Notes: generated from the sequence alone by a model not told the origin. A stretch of 64,000 nt of DNA from Paenibacillus sp. JNUCC-31 (GCF_014844075.1 NZ_CP062165.1:1426001-1490000), one strand, 5' to 3'. Positions 17,222-26,434 are shown, counted from the stretch's first letter. Program-made: numbers and translations.

Positions 17222-18457
17222 ATGTCAGAAATCAACGTACACGCCACACCTGTCACCACGTCCGTCCCATCGGTATGGAGAAACCCAAGCTTCATCATTC
17301 TGTTTGCTGCCAGCGGCATCATCGCTCTGGGCAACCAAATCTATGAATTGGCCCTACCTCTGATCTTATATGAACTCACAAAGTCTCCTGTAACGATGTC
17401 CACCATGCGTGGCATTGAATTTCTGCCCAACCTGTTTCTCGCCATGTTCATCGGTGTACTGATGGACAGGGTTCATAAGAAATGGTGGTCTATTGGCTCC
17501 ATTGTATTACAGGTTATCTTACTGTTAACGGTGTTTCTATTTTTCCAATATGGTCTACCCTCCGTTCATCTGCTCTATGGATGTGGCTTTATGCTAATGA
17601 CACTGAGTTATGCTTTTCGCAATGCGTCAGCAGGCATGATCAAACAATCTGTACCCACCCCAATGTTAACGTCCGCCAACGCGGCTCTTGGATTCACCAC
17701 AACGTTAATTTCAATTATGGGTGCAACACTGTCCGGGTTATTGTTGATGTTATCCAATCTGTATACAGGTCTACTGATTACGGCTATTTTACTTGCGGTA
17801 TCGTGTATCATTTTGCTACCTCTGCGCTCCACACCTGTTCCGAGGCAAACATCTGCTCAGAGCTTCTGGCTCGACTTCATGGAAGGCTGGGTAGAGTTGC
17901 GTCGCAACCATATGCTGCTGCTCATTAGCATCACCGTTATCTTCATCAATGCAACGGCCGGAATGGTTGATGCCACGGTCATCTTTTATGCCAAAGACAC
18001 ACTGCAGCTGCACAATCTGGAACTCGGACTTGTATTATCCGCTGCTGGCGTTGGCGGTCTGATTGGAAGTTTGGTAGTAAACTCACTTCGCCGCAAATAT
18101 TCTGCCGGAGTGCTTATCGTTGTGACCACACTGCTAGAAGGCTTCGCCTTCCTCTTACTCTTTTGGTTTCACTCTTCTTACGGTCTCGCAGTGGGTCTCT
18201 TTCTGTCTGGCATGTTCCAAACGGTGAGCACAATCTGCATCTGGACATTCCGTCAGGAGTCCACACCACATCACATGATTGGCCGGATCAGTGGGATTAC
18301 CGGTTCTCTTTTCAAGCTCGGCATGCCCTTGGCTATTTGGGGCAGCGGCTGGATTTCCGAGCTGTCCAATCCTGCGGCAGTCTTCGGGATTGCGGCTTTA
18401 TGTAATGTCATTATTTTTATATGTTGCCGTTACAGTGCACTCTGGGATCGAAAATAA
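17222..18457 (+). CDS. MFS transporter (exporter), SgrR-linked
   Basis: A 411-residue, roughly 12-helix major facilitator. After a short polar N-terminus it begins SFIILFAASGIIALGNQIYELALPLILYEL, a helix 1 typical of the MFS_3/EntS-like exporter group, with FIGVLMDRVHKKWW as the loop 2-3 motif. GLIGSL near residue 275 and FRQESTPHHMIGRISGI near 350 are conserved loops. The ATG has AAGAGGAG upstream. The divergent SgrR gene is its likely regulator. The substrate may be a sugar or a drug-like compound; the sequence does not say. Confidence 0.85.
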   Translation: MSEINVHATPVTTSVPSVWRNPSFIILFAASGIIALGNQIYELALPLILYELTKSPVTMSTMRGIEFLPNLFLAMFIGVLMDRVHKKWWSIGSIVLQVILLLTVFLFFQYGLPSVHLLYGCGFMLMTLSYAFRNASAGMIKQSVPTPMLTSANAALGFTTTLISIMGATLSGLLLMLSNLYTGLLITAILLAVSCIILLPLRSTPVPRQTSAQSFWLDFMEGWVELRRNHMLLLISITVIFINATAGMVDATVIFYAKDTLQLHNLELGLVLSAAGVGGLIGSLVVNSLRRKYSAGVLIVVTTLLEGFAFLLLFWFHSSYGLAVGLFLSGMFQTVSTICIWTFRQESTPHHMIGRISGITGSLFKLGMPLAIWGSGWISELSNPAAVFGIAALCNVIIFICCRYSALWDRK

Positions 18458-18489
18458 ATGATACACCCCAAGGAAATATGTACAATAAA

Positions 18490-18526
18490 CAAACAGGTGA
18501 TGCGTATCGAACTCACCACCTGTTTT
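18490..18526 (+). terminator. Intrinsic terminator after MFS gene
   Basis: AAACAGGTG pairs with CACCTGTTTT across a 17-base loop, 33 bases after the stop codon. Confidence 0.7.
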
Positions 18527-18660
18527 GCTGTGTTTTGCCTATTTAGGATAGTCCACTCAAGCGCTCATCCCTGATTTTCCAAGAGCATATCATGCCCTAT
18601 TCTCCCATTCAAATCTGCTATAATCGAAATTCAACGCTACTTATAAGGGGAGGAAACACT

Positions 18661-20154
18661 TTGCTTCGTACAGTCACACAATACGTTCTGGCCCTGATTC
18701 TAATGCTTCTCGCAACAGGTTGTCAGGATGAGGGCTCTTCCATGCCTTCACCAGAATCCGTTCATACACCCGCCACCAAAGAAATTTATTACATAGCACC
18801 CGATGGAAACGACCAGAATACAGGAACCATTCAAGAACCCTGGAAAACGTTGCAGCATGCTGCCGACCATGCCAATCCGGGCAGTACCGTTTATTTACGG
18901 GAAGGGGTATATCATCAAAAGGTGAAAATAACCCGAAGCGGCAATGCCTCCGGCAATCCCACCCTGTTCTCCAGTTATCCACAGGAGAAGGTCATCATTG
19001 ATGGCGAAGGTCTGTCTGCAAACGGCATAGAGGGTTTGATTGAAGTCGAACATGCCAGCTATATCACGATTCAAAATCTGGAAATTCGCAACTTTAAAAC
19101 CACACATCGAGGACAAGTGCCTACTGGCATTTATGTTCACGGGGCAGGAGAGCACATTCAAATACTCGGTAACATCGTCCATTCCATTGCAAATGATGCC
19201 AAGCCTTCAGGACCGGATTTACAGGGTAGAGATGCCCACGGAATTGCGATTTATGGTACGGAGCATCCCCAATCATTGCAAGACATCATTATCAAGGATA
19301 ATGAACTGTATGATCTCGTGCTCGGTTCAAGTGAGTCACTCGCAGTCAACGGGAATGTGGATACGTTTTCCATACTGGACAATACAATCCATGATACCGA
19401 CAACATCGGCATTGATCTAATTGGTTATGAAGGGACTTCCGAGGATGATACATATGATCAGGCTAGAAATGGGGTCATCCGAGGAAACGAAGTATACGAT
19501 ATTTCTTCCAATCACAATCCCTCCTATGGCACCGAGCTTCCCAATGACAGCAACTCGGCTGGAGGCATCTACGTTGACGGTGGCAAAGATCATATCATTG
19601 ATCACAATCGGGTATATCGCAACGATATCGGAATCGAGATCGCTTCAGAGCATGCCGGACGTTCTACGAGCCACATTACGTTGCAGGATAATCTGATTTT
19701 TCAGAACAGACTGACTGGCATCGCTGTAGGAGGCTATGATGAGGAACGCGGCTCCACTGAGGACAGTACGATCATGTACAATACGTTAGTCCAGAACGAC
19801 ACTCTGGGTGCGGGCAATGGGCAGTTATTCATACAAGCCCGGACGAAAAACAATTCGTTCAAGCGGAACATTGTCGTATCCGGCGAATCCGACGTGCTGA
19901 TCTATAATGAATACACCAGCAATACAGGGAATGTGTTTGATGAAAATGTATACTACTCCCCTGAACCGCAAGATGAAGCGTTATGGGTCTGGAAAAACAG
20001 GGAGTATGCTGGCTTCACCTCCTACATCGAGGGATCAGGAAATGATGCTCATTCATTATATGTGAACCCGAAATTTATGGATGAGGCCAACGAAGACTTC
20101 ACTCTCCAGCCCAATTCACCTGCAAAGGGAAATGGGTATATGAGTCCTGAGTAA
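18661..20154 (+). CDS. Right-handed beta-helix lipoprotein
   Basis: The 497-residue protein has a lipoprotein signal peptide ending in the lipobox LATGC (about residue 20). YYIAPDGNDQNTGTIQEPWKTL is the start typical of DUF1565/parallel beta-helix proteins. A long row of beta-helix coils follows (IEVEHASYITIQNLEI, IQILGNIVHSI, IIKDNELYDL, HIIDHNRVYRNDIGIEI). Such folds belong to polysaccharide lyases (for example PL9) and carbohydrate-binding proteins; the catalytic residues cannot be assigned with confidence. The start TTG 18661 is preceded by GGGGAGG and begins right at the signal peptide; the upstream ATG at 18592 lacks a ribosome site. It is monocistronic. Confidence 0.8.
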   Translation: MLRTVTQYVLALILMLLATGCQDEGSSMPSPESVHTPATKEIYYIAPDGNDQNTGTIQEPWKTLQHAADHANPGSTVYLREGVYHQKVKITRSGNASGNPTLFSSYPQEKVIIDGEGLSANGIEGLIEVEHASYITIQNLEIRNFKTTHRGQVPTGIYVHGAGEHIQILGNIVHSIANDAKPSGPDLQGRDAHGIAIYGTEHPQSLQDIIIKDNELYDLVLGSSESLAVNGNVDTFSILDNTIHDTDNIGIDLIGYEGTSEDDTYDQARNGVIRGNEVYDISSNHNPSYGTELPNDSNSAGGIYVDGGKDHIIDHNRVYRNDIGIEIASEHAGRSTSHITLQDNLIFQNRLTGIAVGGYDEERGSTEDSTIMYNTLVQNDTLGAGNGQLFIQARTKNNSFKRNIVVSGESDVLIYNEYTSNTGNVFDENVYYSPEPQDEALWVWKNREYAGFTSYIEGSGNDAHSLYVNPKFMDEANEDFTLQPNSPAKGNGYMSPE

Positions 20155-20177
20155 CCGAATAGTTCAGTGAAGTGATT

Positions 20178-20732
20178 CTACGATTCGTTGTCAAAATAGG
20201 TTCTAATAGGCTGAGGCATGGCGGAAAAAATTAATTCTCCCAATTCGGTGGGAGATTCCTTCATGCCGTTTTCAAGCCAATCCTTGGTAACATTGACTCC
20301 TCCGTAGGCATTGAACTGGATCGCAAAAGCAATATCCTGTGGTAATGAGGCAAGACCCATTTTCTTCTGAATATGCTTGGTGTGACACTCGACCGTATAT
20401 TGAAAAATAATATTATAAAATGATAATTGTGTATCATCGTCAAACACTTTTTTGAAATAGAGATAATCCTCCTTGATAAACGCTACAATCCTTCCGGCTA
20501 CTCGTCCCCAAGGCTCCTTCTCCATATATTGATTGATGATTTTATCCGCTTTGTCACTATAGATCCAGGCGATCAGGTCGTACTTACTGGAAAAATGATA
20601 ATAGAACATCTGTCTGCTTACTTGACAATGATCCGTGATGTTCGTAACGGTGATGGATTGAATCGGATTCCGTTTGGCCAAATTAATCAAGGATTCAGCC
20701 AGAAGTTCTTTGGGCGTGATTCTTCTAAGCAT
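20178..20732 (-). CDS. TetR/AcrR-family regulator
   Basis: A 184-residue TetR-type repressor. The N-terminal HTH (residues 8-50) has ELLAESLINLAKRNPIQSITVTNITDHCQVSRQMFYYHFSSKYDLIAW. The C-terminal part is helical and resembles the DhaS-type ligand domain (TetR_C_8). It is divergent from a SnoaL-like gene with a gap of 160 bases, which is the normal arrangement for a repressor and its target. The ATG has GGGAGGAAG upstream. Confidence 0.85.
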   Translation of the reverse strand: MLRRITPKELLAESLINLAKRNPIQSITVTNITDHCQVSRQMFYYHFSSKYDLIAWIYSDKADKIINQYMEKEPWGRVAGRIVAFIKEDYLYFKKVFDDDTQLSFYNIIFQYTVECHTKHIQKKMGLASLPQDIAFAIQFNAYGGVNVTKDWLENGMKESPTELGELIFSAMPQPIRTYFDNES

Positions 20733-20892
20733 ATGTATCTTCCTCCCGAGATTCTAACGCTGCCATGAAGAGCTTGGCTGTATTCTTTACATATCGACGT
20801 ATTTGTCCAGTTTTTTTACACTCTATCGAAACAGTCTATTATTATTTAAGACTCTTTAATTTATACTTTGATGTGAAAGGGGAGTGGAATAT

Positions 20893-21387
20893 ATGGATTC
20901 CAAAACAATCAAAAATGTAATCGTTAATGCTTCAATGGACACCGCAAACGAAGATGCCCGCAAAAATATGGATGTCATTATAGAGTTTTTCTCGCTATAT
21001 CTGGGAGATACAGACCAATTTTACTCCCTGTGGGTTGAGGACAATCCGGCAGTTATCACGCCATTCACCACAGAGGATGTGGCTGTTCTGCACAATTCTG
21101 TGCAGGAAGGCTGGGATGCAGTAAAAAGCTTCTTTAACCCGATTTTCCATGACATGAAAGGTACGTTTGACTGGACTATTGATGAGTTCATGGTCGGTGA
21201 AAATCCGAATACGATCATTACCAAAACCCGGAGCAACATTGATATTACTGCCAACGGCCCATGGGGTAAGGATAAAAAAATCAGGTATAACGGCATTTAC
21301 GTGCAAATCTTCAAATTCGAACATAACAAGATCAAATCGTTTGAAGAATACTATGATACCGCTTTGCTAAATAAACAGTATTCCTAA
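20893..21387 (+). CDS. SnoaL-like (NTF2-fold) protein
   Basis: A 164-residue cone-fold protein: ENARKNMDVIIEFFSLYLGDTDQFYSLW-type helix start (about residues 20-45), AVLHNSVQEGWDAVKSFFNPIFHDM in the middle, then beta strands FDWTIDEFMVG, TIITKTRSNIDI and RYNGIYVQIFKFEHNKIKSFEEYYD. This is the SnoaL/NTF2-like outline, where members are isomerases, dehydratases or binding proteins. No enzyme class can be named. The ATG at 20893 has GGGGAG eight bases upstream and is preferred over the in-frame GTG at 20884. The divergent TetR protein probably controls it. Confidence 0.75.
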   Translation: MDSKTIKNVIVNASMDTANEDARKNMDVIIEFFSLYLGDTDQFYSLWVEDNPAVITPFTTEDVAVLHNSVQEGWDAVKSFFNPIFHDMKGTFDWTIDEFMVGENPNTIITKTRSNIDITANGPWGKDKKIRYNGIYVQIFKFEHNKIKSFEEYYDTALLNKQYS

Positions 21388-21443
21388 CAAAGATTTAAAA
21401 TGGATATGCTTCATTTTGGTAAAACTCTAAGCAAGCAAAAAAT

Positions 21444-21478
21444 AACGCTCAGCCACAATTGTGGTTGAGCGTTTTTTT
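21444..21478 (+). terminator. Intrinsic terminator after SnoaL-like gene
   Basis: AACGCTCA-G-CCAC pairs with GTGG-T-TGAGCGTT around AATT, followed by seven T. It lies between two convergent genes. Confidence 0.88.
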
Positions 21479-21514
21479 GGCTTCAGGCTTGGTCTGAAGG
21501 CTTAACGATGCATT

Positions 21515-22348
21515 TTAATATTCGGCGTCGTCGGTTATTTTTTCGACCAGTTGCCGCAAGCCATGATTGGTTTCGTTCAATTGATCAATCACATTCATAA
21601 ATTCTGTGACCAATTTGGCCTGCTCTTGTGAAGAAACTGAAATCTGGGCAATCTCCTGCTCCATGTTCAACACGGATTTTTTGACAGCGTCAAGAGATTG
21701 CTCAATTCGTCCCGTAGCTTCCTTGGTCCCTGTGGACATTTTACGGATCTCCGTGGCAACAACCCCAAACCCTGCCCCCGCCTCACCGACTCGTGCTGCC
21801 TCAATTGCGGCATTCAAGCCAAGCAGATTGGTCTGCTCTGAGATTTCTTTTATGTAGCTTACCACTTCATTCACATTACTGGAATCTTCGACCGCACGTT
21901 TCGTATTGCTCAAAATTTCTTCCGAAGTTGCACTCAATTCTTCCGAATGAGCAGCTACATGCTGGATTCCCTCAATCAGTCTGCCTGTAACTTCACCTGC
22001 CTGATTCATCAGCTTTTTCAATTGATCCTGGGTATCCATACTGTATGTAATGCATAGAACTGCTTCTATCTCATTCTGTTCATTCTTAATCGGATGGAAA
22101 TAGGAATCCGAAGCGATACCAAAAAGCTCAGCTGGATAATGTTCCCTTGTCTTGGATTCATTTTTTAACATTTTAAAGTCTCTGTGTATATCTGCAATTG
22201 GGTCTCCTGCCTTGTAATCATACTTCAAGGCTTTGCCCGATTCGAAAAACAGGAACTTTTCCCGGTCCATGACCGAGATGGAAACATCCTGACGTGTAGC
22301 TTCGCGGATAAATGGCATTGCAGCCAAAACAGCCTCAATTTGATTCAT
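21515..22348 (-). CDS. Soluble methyl-accepting chemotaxis protein
   Basis: A 277-residue cytoplasmic chemoreceptor without membrane segments. The first ~120 residues are a small sensor domain ([36 protein letters not shown]) of PAS-like character. The rest is a signalling coiled coil with the receptor hairpin tip [27 protein letters not shown]. The signalling domain is short, so it may signal to a dedicated kinase or only modulate other arrays. It is the last gene after rsbQ and the PAS-GGDEF gene (67-base gap), so it may share their transcript. The ATG 22348 has GAGGAAG 13 bases upstream, a long spacing. Confidence 0.85.
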   Translation of the reverse strand: MNQIEAVLAAMPFIREATRQDVSISVMDREKFLFFESGKALKYDYKAGDPIADIHRDFKMLKNESKTREHYPAELFGIASDSYFHPIKNEQNEIEAVLCITYSMDTQDQLKKLMNQAGEVTGRLIEGIQHVAAHSEELSATSEEILSNTKRAVEDSSNVNEVVSYIKEISEQTNLLGLNAAIEAARVGEAGAGFGVVATEIRKMSTGTKEATGRIEQSLDAVKKSVLNMEQEIAQISVSSQEQAKLVTEFMNVIDQLNETNHGLRQLVEKITDDAEY

Positions 22349-22415
22349 AATGATATACTCACTTCCTCTAATAAAGATAATAGTTCTGAGTATTATATCG
22401 ACAACTATCATTCAA

Positions 22416-23414
22416 TTATGAAGGATTAATATCACTACTCGCTGCTTCAGCCGCAAGTGTCACTCGATTTCTCCCACCCGTTTTGGAGGCATATAGCGCC
22501 TGGTCCGCTTTTTGAAACAAAGACTGATCGGTATCTTCCTGCGTAACCGTAGCCACTCCAATACTCACTGTAATGTTATACTCTCCCCAATCGGCAGAGG
22601 CCACCTGTGAACGGTATCTCTCCGCAGTAGCCACGGCCTGCTCTCCGGCACAATCCGCAAGAATAATGACAAATTCCTCTCCGCCATATCGCGCCACCAC
22701 ATCCGTGATCCTTGACACCGATTGCAGCAAACCGGCTAGATTGCCCAGCACCAGATCTCCAATCGGGTGTCCGTACGTATCATTGATCCTTTTGAAATGA
22801 TCAATATCAATGACCAGAAGGGAGAAAGGACGCTGCGTTTCCCGGAACAGTGCCAGGTTTTCCAGCATTTTATCCTGAAAAAACCTGCGGTTCTTGAGAC
22901 CGGTAAGCAAATCCGTCGAGGCCATCGTCTCCAATTGATCATTCACTTTCATAAGCGCCTGCTGCTTCACTTTGTATTCTTCATGCAGCCGCTCAAGCTC
23001 CTTGTTCGCTTCGTGGGTGGCTTGATACAACTCCTGCAGCTTCGTTTTGGTATTCAAAATATCCTTCTCATGCTCAATTCGCTTGCGCATGATAACCACA
23101 ACACAATCGATTACGCTTTCTCCGTTGCGGCTCTGACGAACCCCGTTCAGAAGAACCGGAACATCCTGCTGATCGCTGGTGCGAAACGAGAAGTACATCT
23201 CATCCACATGCCCATATAACTGAATATAGGGGTAGAAATACGTAAGGAAGAAAAGCTTGTTGGTCACCGACATGGTGGACTCGATATGCCGTCCCAGCAG
23301 CTCATTGCGTTCATATCCCAGCATGGTCAGCATGGTTTGGTTAATGGATTGAATGATTCCCGAATCAGCGATCGAGAAGTAGCCACAGGGAGCCACATCT
23401 AATTGATTATCCAT
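22416..23414 (-). CDS. PAS-GGDEF diguanylate cyclase paired with RsbQ
   Basis: A 332-residue protein. The N-terminal PAS domain (residues 1-112: DVAPCGYFSIADSGIIQSIN, GYERNELLGRHIE, ESVIDCVVVIMRKR) is closely like the PAS domain of RsbP, the partner of RsbQ in B. subtilis. A coiled linker follows (about 113-160). The GGDEF domain has the active motif RYGGEEF and the inhibitory I-site RITD five residues before it, so it should make c-di-GMP with product feedback. In RsbP the output is a PP2C phosphatase; here it is replaced by the cyclase. The gene starts 29 bases after rsbQ and is certainly co-transcribed. Confidence 0.92.
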   Translation of the reverse strand: MDNQLDVAPCGYFSIADSGIIQSINQTMLTMLGYERNELLGRHIESTMSVTNKLFFLTYFYPYIQLYGHVDEMYFSFRTSDQQDVPVLLNGVRQSRNGESVIDCVVVIMRKRIEHEKDILNTKTKLQELYQATHEANKELERLHEEYKVKQQALMKVNDQLETMASTDLLTGLKNRRFFQDKMLENLALFRETQRPFSLLVIDIDHFKRINDTYGHPIGDLVLGNLAGLLQSVSRITDVVARYGGEEFVIILADCAGEQAVATAERYRSQVASADWGEYNITVSIGVATVTQEDTDQSLFQKADQALYASKTGGRNRVTLAAEAASSDINPS

Positions 23415-23443
23415 GAAATAGTTGCCTTTCCTCTCACTATACT

Positions 23444-24250
23444 TTACACGCTCTGCAAATAGTCTTTAATGAAACGGCTTGTCTCTCCAGGCTGACTCAG
23501 ATGTGGATAATGCCCCTTCGCGGTCATCTGCTGAAGCCTGCTGTTCTTCAAGTGTGCATGCAAGTAATCCCCGACTTCAACGGGAGCAATGCTGTCATCC
23601 GAGCATTGAAGTATCAGCGTAGGCACTGAAGCCCGCTCCAATTCATCCCGACAATCCGAGAAAAACGTCACCTCTGCAAATTGTCTGGCAATATGCGGAT
23701 CTCTTGAGCAGAAACTCTTCTCCAACTCGTCCGTCAGCTCTTTCCGTTCCGGATTCTGCATCACGATCGGAGCAAGATAACTGGCCCACCCAATAAAGTT
23801 CATCTGCATCATTTCCAGCAGTTCATCGATGTCGCGCCGGTCGAAACCGCCATAATAGTTTGGAGGATCATTAACATAACGCGGAGAAGGACCCAACATG
23901 ACAATATGTCTAAAATAATTCGATGCCTGGATAGATGCGAGCATGCCAATCATACTGCTGACAGAATGCCCGACAAATATGGCGTCTCTCAGGTTGAGCG
24001 CTTCCATAATCTCCAGCACGTCCTGTGCATATCCTTGGAGACTGCTGTATTTAACAGCATCATAATAATCAATTTGAGATTGGCCAGAGCCTACATAATC
24101 AAATAAAACGACACGATAGTTATCCATGAAACTCGGAACGATATAACGCCACATATCCTGGTCACATCCAAAACCATGGGCAAAAATAATCGTTTGACTG
24201 CCTGAACCGAGTACCTTCACGTTATTGCGTACAAGTACATCAACCGTCAT
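23444..24250 (-). CDS. rsbQ: RsbQ-like alpha/beta hydrolase (energy-sensing partner)
   Basis: A 268-residue homologue of RsbQ, the hydrolase that activates the PAS domain of RsbP under energy stress. The catalytic triad falls at the same positions as in RsbQ: Ser96 in VGHSVSSM, Asp219 in CSDDS and His247 in GHYPH. The start motif VLVRNNVKVLGSG and the FDYVGSGQSQ loop are also shared. ATG 24250 is preferred because GAGAGGTGAT precedes it; an in-frame GTG at 24259 is too close to that site. The next gene encodes a RsbP-like PAS domain fused to GGDEF, so this pair should link the hydrolase signal to c-di-GMP. Confidence 0.92.
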   Translation of the reverse strand: MTVDVLVRNNVKVLGSGSQTIIFAHGFGCDQDMWRYIVPSFMDNYRVVLFDYVGSGQSQIDYYDAVKYSSLQGYAQDVLEIMEALNLRDAIFVGHSVSSMIGMLASIQASNYFRHIVMLGPSPRYVNDPPNYYGGFDRRDIDELLEMMQMNFIGWASYLAPIVMQNPERKELTDELEKSFCSRDPHIARQFAEVTFFSDCRDELERASVPTLILQCSDDSIAPVEVGDYLHAHLKNSRLQQMTAKGHYPHLSQPGETSRFIKDYLQSV

Positions 24251-24498
24251 ACCAATCACCTCTCTGAGGTTATATCCTTTTGTTTGATTCTATCTGGTTA
24301 TTATATCGGAAATTGTTGAGAGATGGATAAAAAATATTAATTTTTCCAGTTCAGACGGTAATTTAAACTTATCAATATTAATATCAACTCAACCCAACTC
24401 CAGGGTGTAAGCTTTTCCCATTTTGATATATGATAATGCTTGTGATCGGTAATCACATCTAACCGCATGATATGAAGCAACAGGAGGAGATAGACACC

Positions 24499-25149
24499 AT
24501 GCACCAACTGAAAGCCGCCTTAACCCGGTTTGTGGAACAGCAAGACTTATATAATGAAGCTTATGGGCTTTTCAAAAACCATGATCTGCGTCCTCGCGAA
24601 CAACATCGCCAGCCGGACGTGGACGAACGAATCCCGCTCTCTCCCGAGCTACAATATCTGTACAGTCACTACGAGATGATGGATGAACAGGCCCAAGGCA
24701 CACTCAAAATGAAAAATGCAGCCGTTGAAATTGGTGATGCAGCTCTAATCTCATTTGTCGCACCTGAACATCTCCATCGTCAGCAACTAGGTTACCGCTG
24801 GATTGGCATGAACGAACCTTATGAGGAGTCTGCCTCTTGGCATAAAAATCATGTCGTGATCGCGAATTATAACGATGATCCATTAATCGTGGATACAGCA
24901 ACGCCGAACTCGCCGGTATATGCAGCCTTTTCGGGTGGAGAACCGAACCGTATCGCTGATTCATTGTCTGACTTTTTCACTGCGCTTTCTATTCTAATAG
25001 AAACTGCACGGAACTATGCTGGGGAAGTGAAGGACGAAGAAACTTATGAGACGAAGTCCGAATATCTAGAACGTGTGGAACCTGTATTAAATGATTTGCT
25101 GGGAGAAGAGCATACTGCACATTTATTTGAGTATTTGTCATTTCGTTAA
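24499..25149 (+). CDS. SMI1/KNR4-like hypothetical protein
   Basis: A 216-residue cytoplasmic protein. IPLSPELQYLYSHYEM (about residues 42-57), LISFVAPEHLHRQQLGYRWIGM (about 82-103), HVVIANYNDDPLIVDTA (about 116-132) and the helix SLSDFFTALSILIETA (about 155-170) match the order of elements in SUKH-fold proteins, although the sequence is divergent. An acidic C-terminal tail of ~45 residues follows. The start is ATG 24499 with CAGGAGGAG upstream. It precedes the DUF1697 gene by 34 bases, so the two are probably co-transcribed. An immunity-like or cell-wall role is inference from the family. Confidence 0.6.
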   Translation: MHQLKAALTRFVEQQDLYNEAYGLFKNHDLRPREQHRQPDVDERIPLSPELQYLYSHYEMMDEQAQGTLKMKNAAVEIGDAALISFVAPEHLHRQQLGYRWIGMNEPYEESASWHKNHVVIANYNDDPLIVDTATPNSPVYAAFSGGEPNRIADSLSDFFTALSILIETARNYAGEVKDEETYETKSEYLERVEPVLNDLLGEEHTAHLFEYLSFR

Positions 25150-25183
25150 ACTGAAGGATAACACAGATACGGAGGGTTGAATC

Positions 25184-25741
25184 ATGATCTACGTTGCTTT
25201 GCTTCGTGGTATTAATGTGGGCGGGAATAACAAAATCAACATGAAACAATTGAAAGAAACATTCGAACAAGCGGGCATGCTGGATGTCGTCACATATATC
25301 AACTCGGGCAATATTATCTTTGCCGATCATCAGGAACGCATGAATGCGAATACGGAATTATCCCAAATTCTTGAACAAGCCATAGCTGTTGATTTTAGCT
25401 TACAGATCAAGGTGATGGTGCGTAATCTGGATGAAATCCGTACTGTTATTCAAGCGTTGCCGGACGAGTGGACCAACGATGCGACCGCCAAAAGTGATGT
25501 CATGTTTCTTTGGGATGAGGTGAATGACATTTCCGTTCTGGACAAACTGCCGATCAAACCAGAGATCGGCACACTGCTGTATGTTCCCGGAGCCATTTTG
25601 TATTCGGTCAGCAAAGAAGATGCGAGTAAAAGTGGCATGAACAAGCTCGTAGGATCCAAGGTCTATGCCTATATGACGGTTAGAAACGTGAATACCACAC
25701 GTAAGATCTATACACTAATGCAGGCAGCAGCGGAGAAATAA
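25184..25741 (+). CDS. DUF1697 family protein
   Basis: A 185-residue protein with the hallmark of DUF1697: YVALLRGINVGGNNKINMKQL at the very N-terminus, followed by VVTYINSGNIIF. The middle carries PDEWTNDATAKSDVMFLWDEV and the end SKVYAYMTVRNVNTTRKI. Function unknown; the family is widespread as single soluble proteins. A clear GGAGGG precedes the ATG. The upstream gene is a SUKH-like protein, 34 bases away. Confidence 0.9.
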   Translation: MIYVALLRGINVGGNNKINMKQLKETFEQAGMLDVVTYINSGNIIFADHQERMNANTELSQILEQAIAVDFSLQIKVMVRNLDEIRTVIQALPDEWTNDATAKSDVMFLWDEVNDISVLDKLPIKPEIGTLLYVPGAILYSVSKEDASKSGMNKLVGSKVYAYMTVRNVNTTRKIYTLMQAAAEK

Positions 25742-25816
25742 ATCGGACCAAGATGAATTATACCGTGTAGCTTGTGCAATCAGACAGATATCAATTTAAA
25801 GTGAACATCCCTCACT

Positions 25817-25863
25817 AAAAAGCATGCAGAAAGCATCTTAAACGATGTCTCCTGCATGCTTTT
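25817..25863. terminator. Bidirectional intrinsic terminator
   Basis: AAAAGCATGCAG pairs with CTGCATGCTTTT, with an inner AGCATC/GATGT stem. It is flanked by A and T runs on both sides, and serves the plus-strand DUF1697 gene and the minus-strand Hsp20 gene. Confidence 0.85.
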
Positions 25864-25909
25864 GCCATGTAGAGAAGCTATTTTCTTTTCTACGCATATT
25901 AGTCATTTA

Positions 25910-26353
25910 TTAGTCAATCAGAATGCGTCTGCGAGGTTGATTATCTCCAGGACGTTTCGGAATTTCGAGCTTCAGCACACCATCTTCCAATCTGGCCTTA
26001 ATGTGCTCCTCATCAATATGATCCACATAGAAACGCCGGATAAATTCGCCTGAACGGCGTTCCTGCCGAATGATTCGATTGGAATCATCCTTCTGCTCAA
26101 CCATTTCATTACGTTTGGCACGAATGATCAATTCATTACCTTCGACCTGAATGTCTATATCCTCTTTGGCGATGCCCGGAAGTTCGGCTTCTACCGAATA
26201 TTTGTCTTTTTCCTCACGAATGTCGGTCCGAAATGGCTGGGAGCCAGTTCCGAAAGGTGAGAGGAATGGGGATTCAACCATGTCATTGAAGGATTTCAAC
26301 ATGTGTCCGAACAGGTCTTCATTTCGTTTACGAAACGGAATCAGATCAAACAT
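25910..26353 (-). CDS. Hsp20/alpha-crystallin family small heat-shock protein
   Basis: A 147-residue ATP-independent chaperone that binds unfolding proteins. MFDLIPFRKRNEDLF is typical of Bacillus/Paenibacillus Hsp18-20. The alpha-crystallin domain (about residues 40-130) runs from FRTDIREEKDKYSVEAELPG to VLKLEIPKRP, with AxLxxGVLxL-type AKLEDGVLKLEI-like sequence (ARLEDGVLKLEI). The ATG 26353 has AAGGAGC upstream; the longer frame to 26488 lacks one. A consensus sigma-A promoter lies at 26406-26434 and two CtsR operators at 26512-26546, so heat-shock control by CtsR is likely. Confidence 0.95.
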   Translation of the reverse strand: MFDLIPFRKRNEDLFGHMLKSFNDMVESPFLSPFGTGSQPFRTDIREEKDKYSVEAELPGIAKEDIDIQVEGNELIIRAKRNEMVEQKDDSNRIIRQERRSGEFIRRFYVDHIDEEHIKARLEDGVLKLEIPKRPGDNQPRRRILID

Positions 26354-26405
26354 GAAAATCAGCTCCTTATGTGTGGTTGGTTTATTGTTGTTGCTTACAT
26401 TGATT

Positions 26406-26434
26406 ATTATAATACCGGTATTAAGAAGGCTCAA
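26406..26434 (-). promoter_or_regulatory. Sigma-A promoter of hsp20
   Basis: On the minus strand TTGAGC (26434-26429), exactly 17 bases, then TATAAT (26411-26406). The start codon follows 52 bases downstream. Confidence 0.75.
26410..26423. promoter_or_regulatory. Palindrome inside the hsp20 promoter
   Basis: TAATACCGGTATTA is a perfect 14-base palindrome that overlaps the -10 hexamer and fills most of the spacer. A dimeric repressor bound here would block RNA polymerase. It is not a CIRCE element or a CtsR site. Confidence 0.5.
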
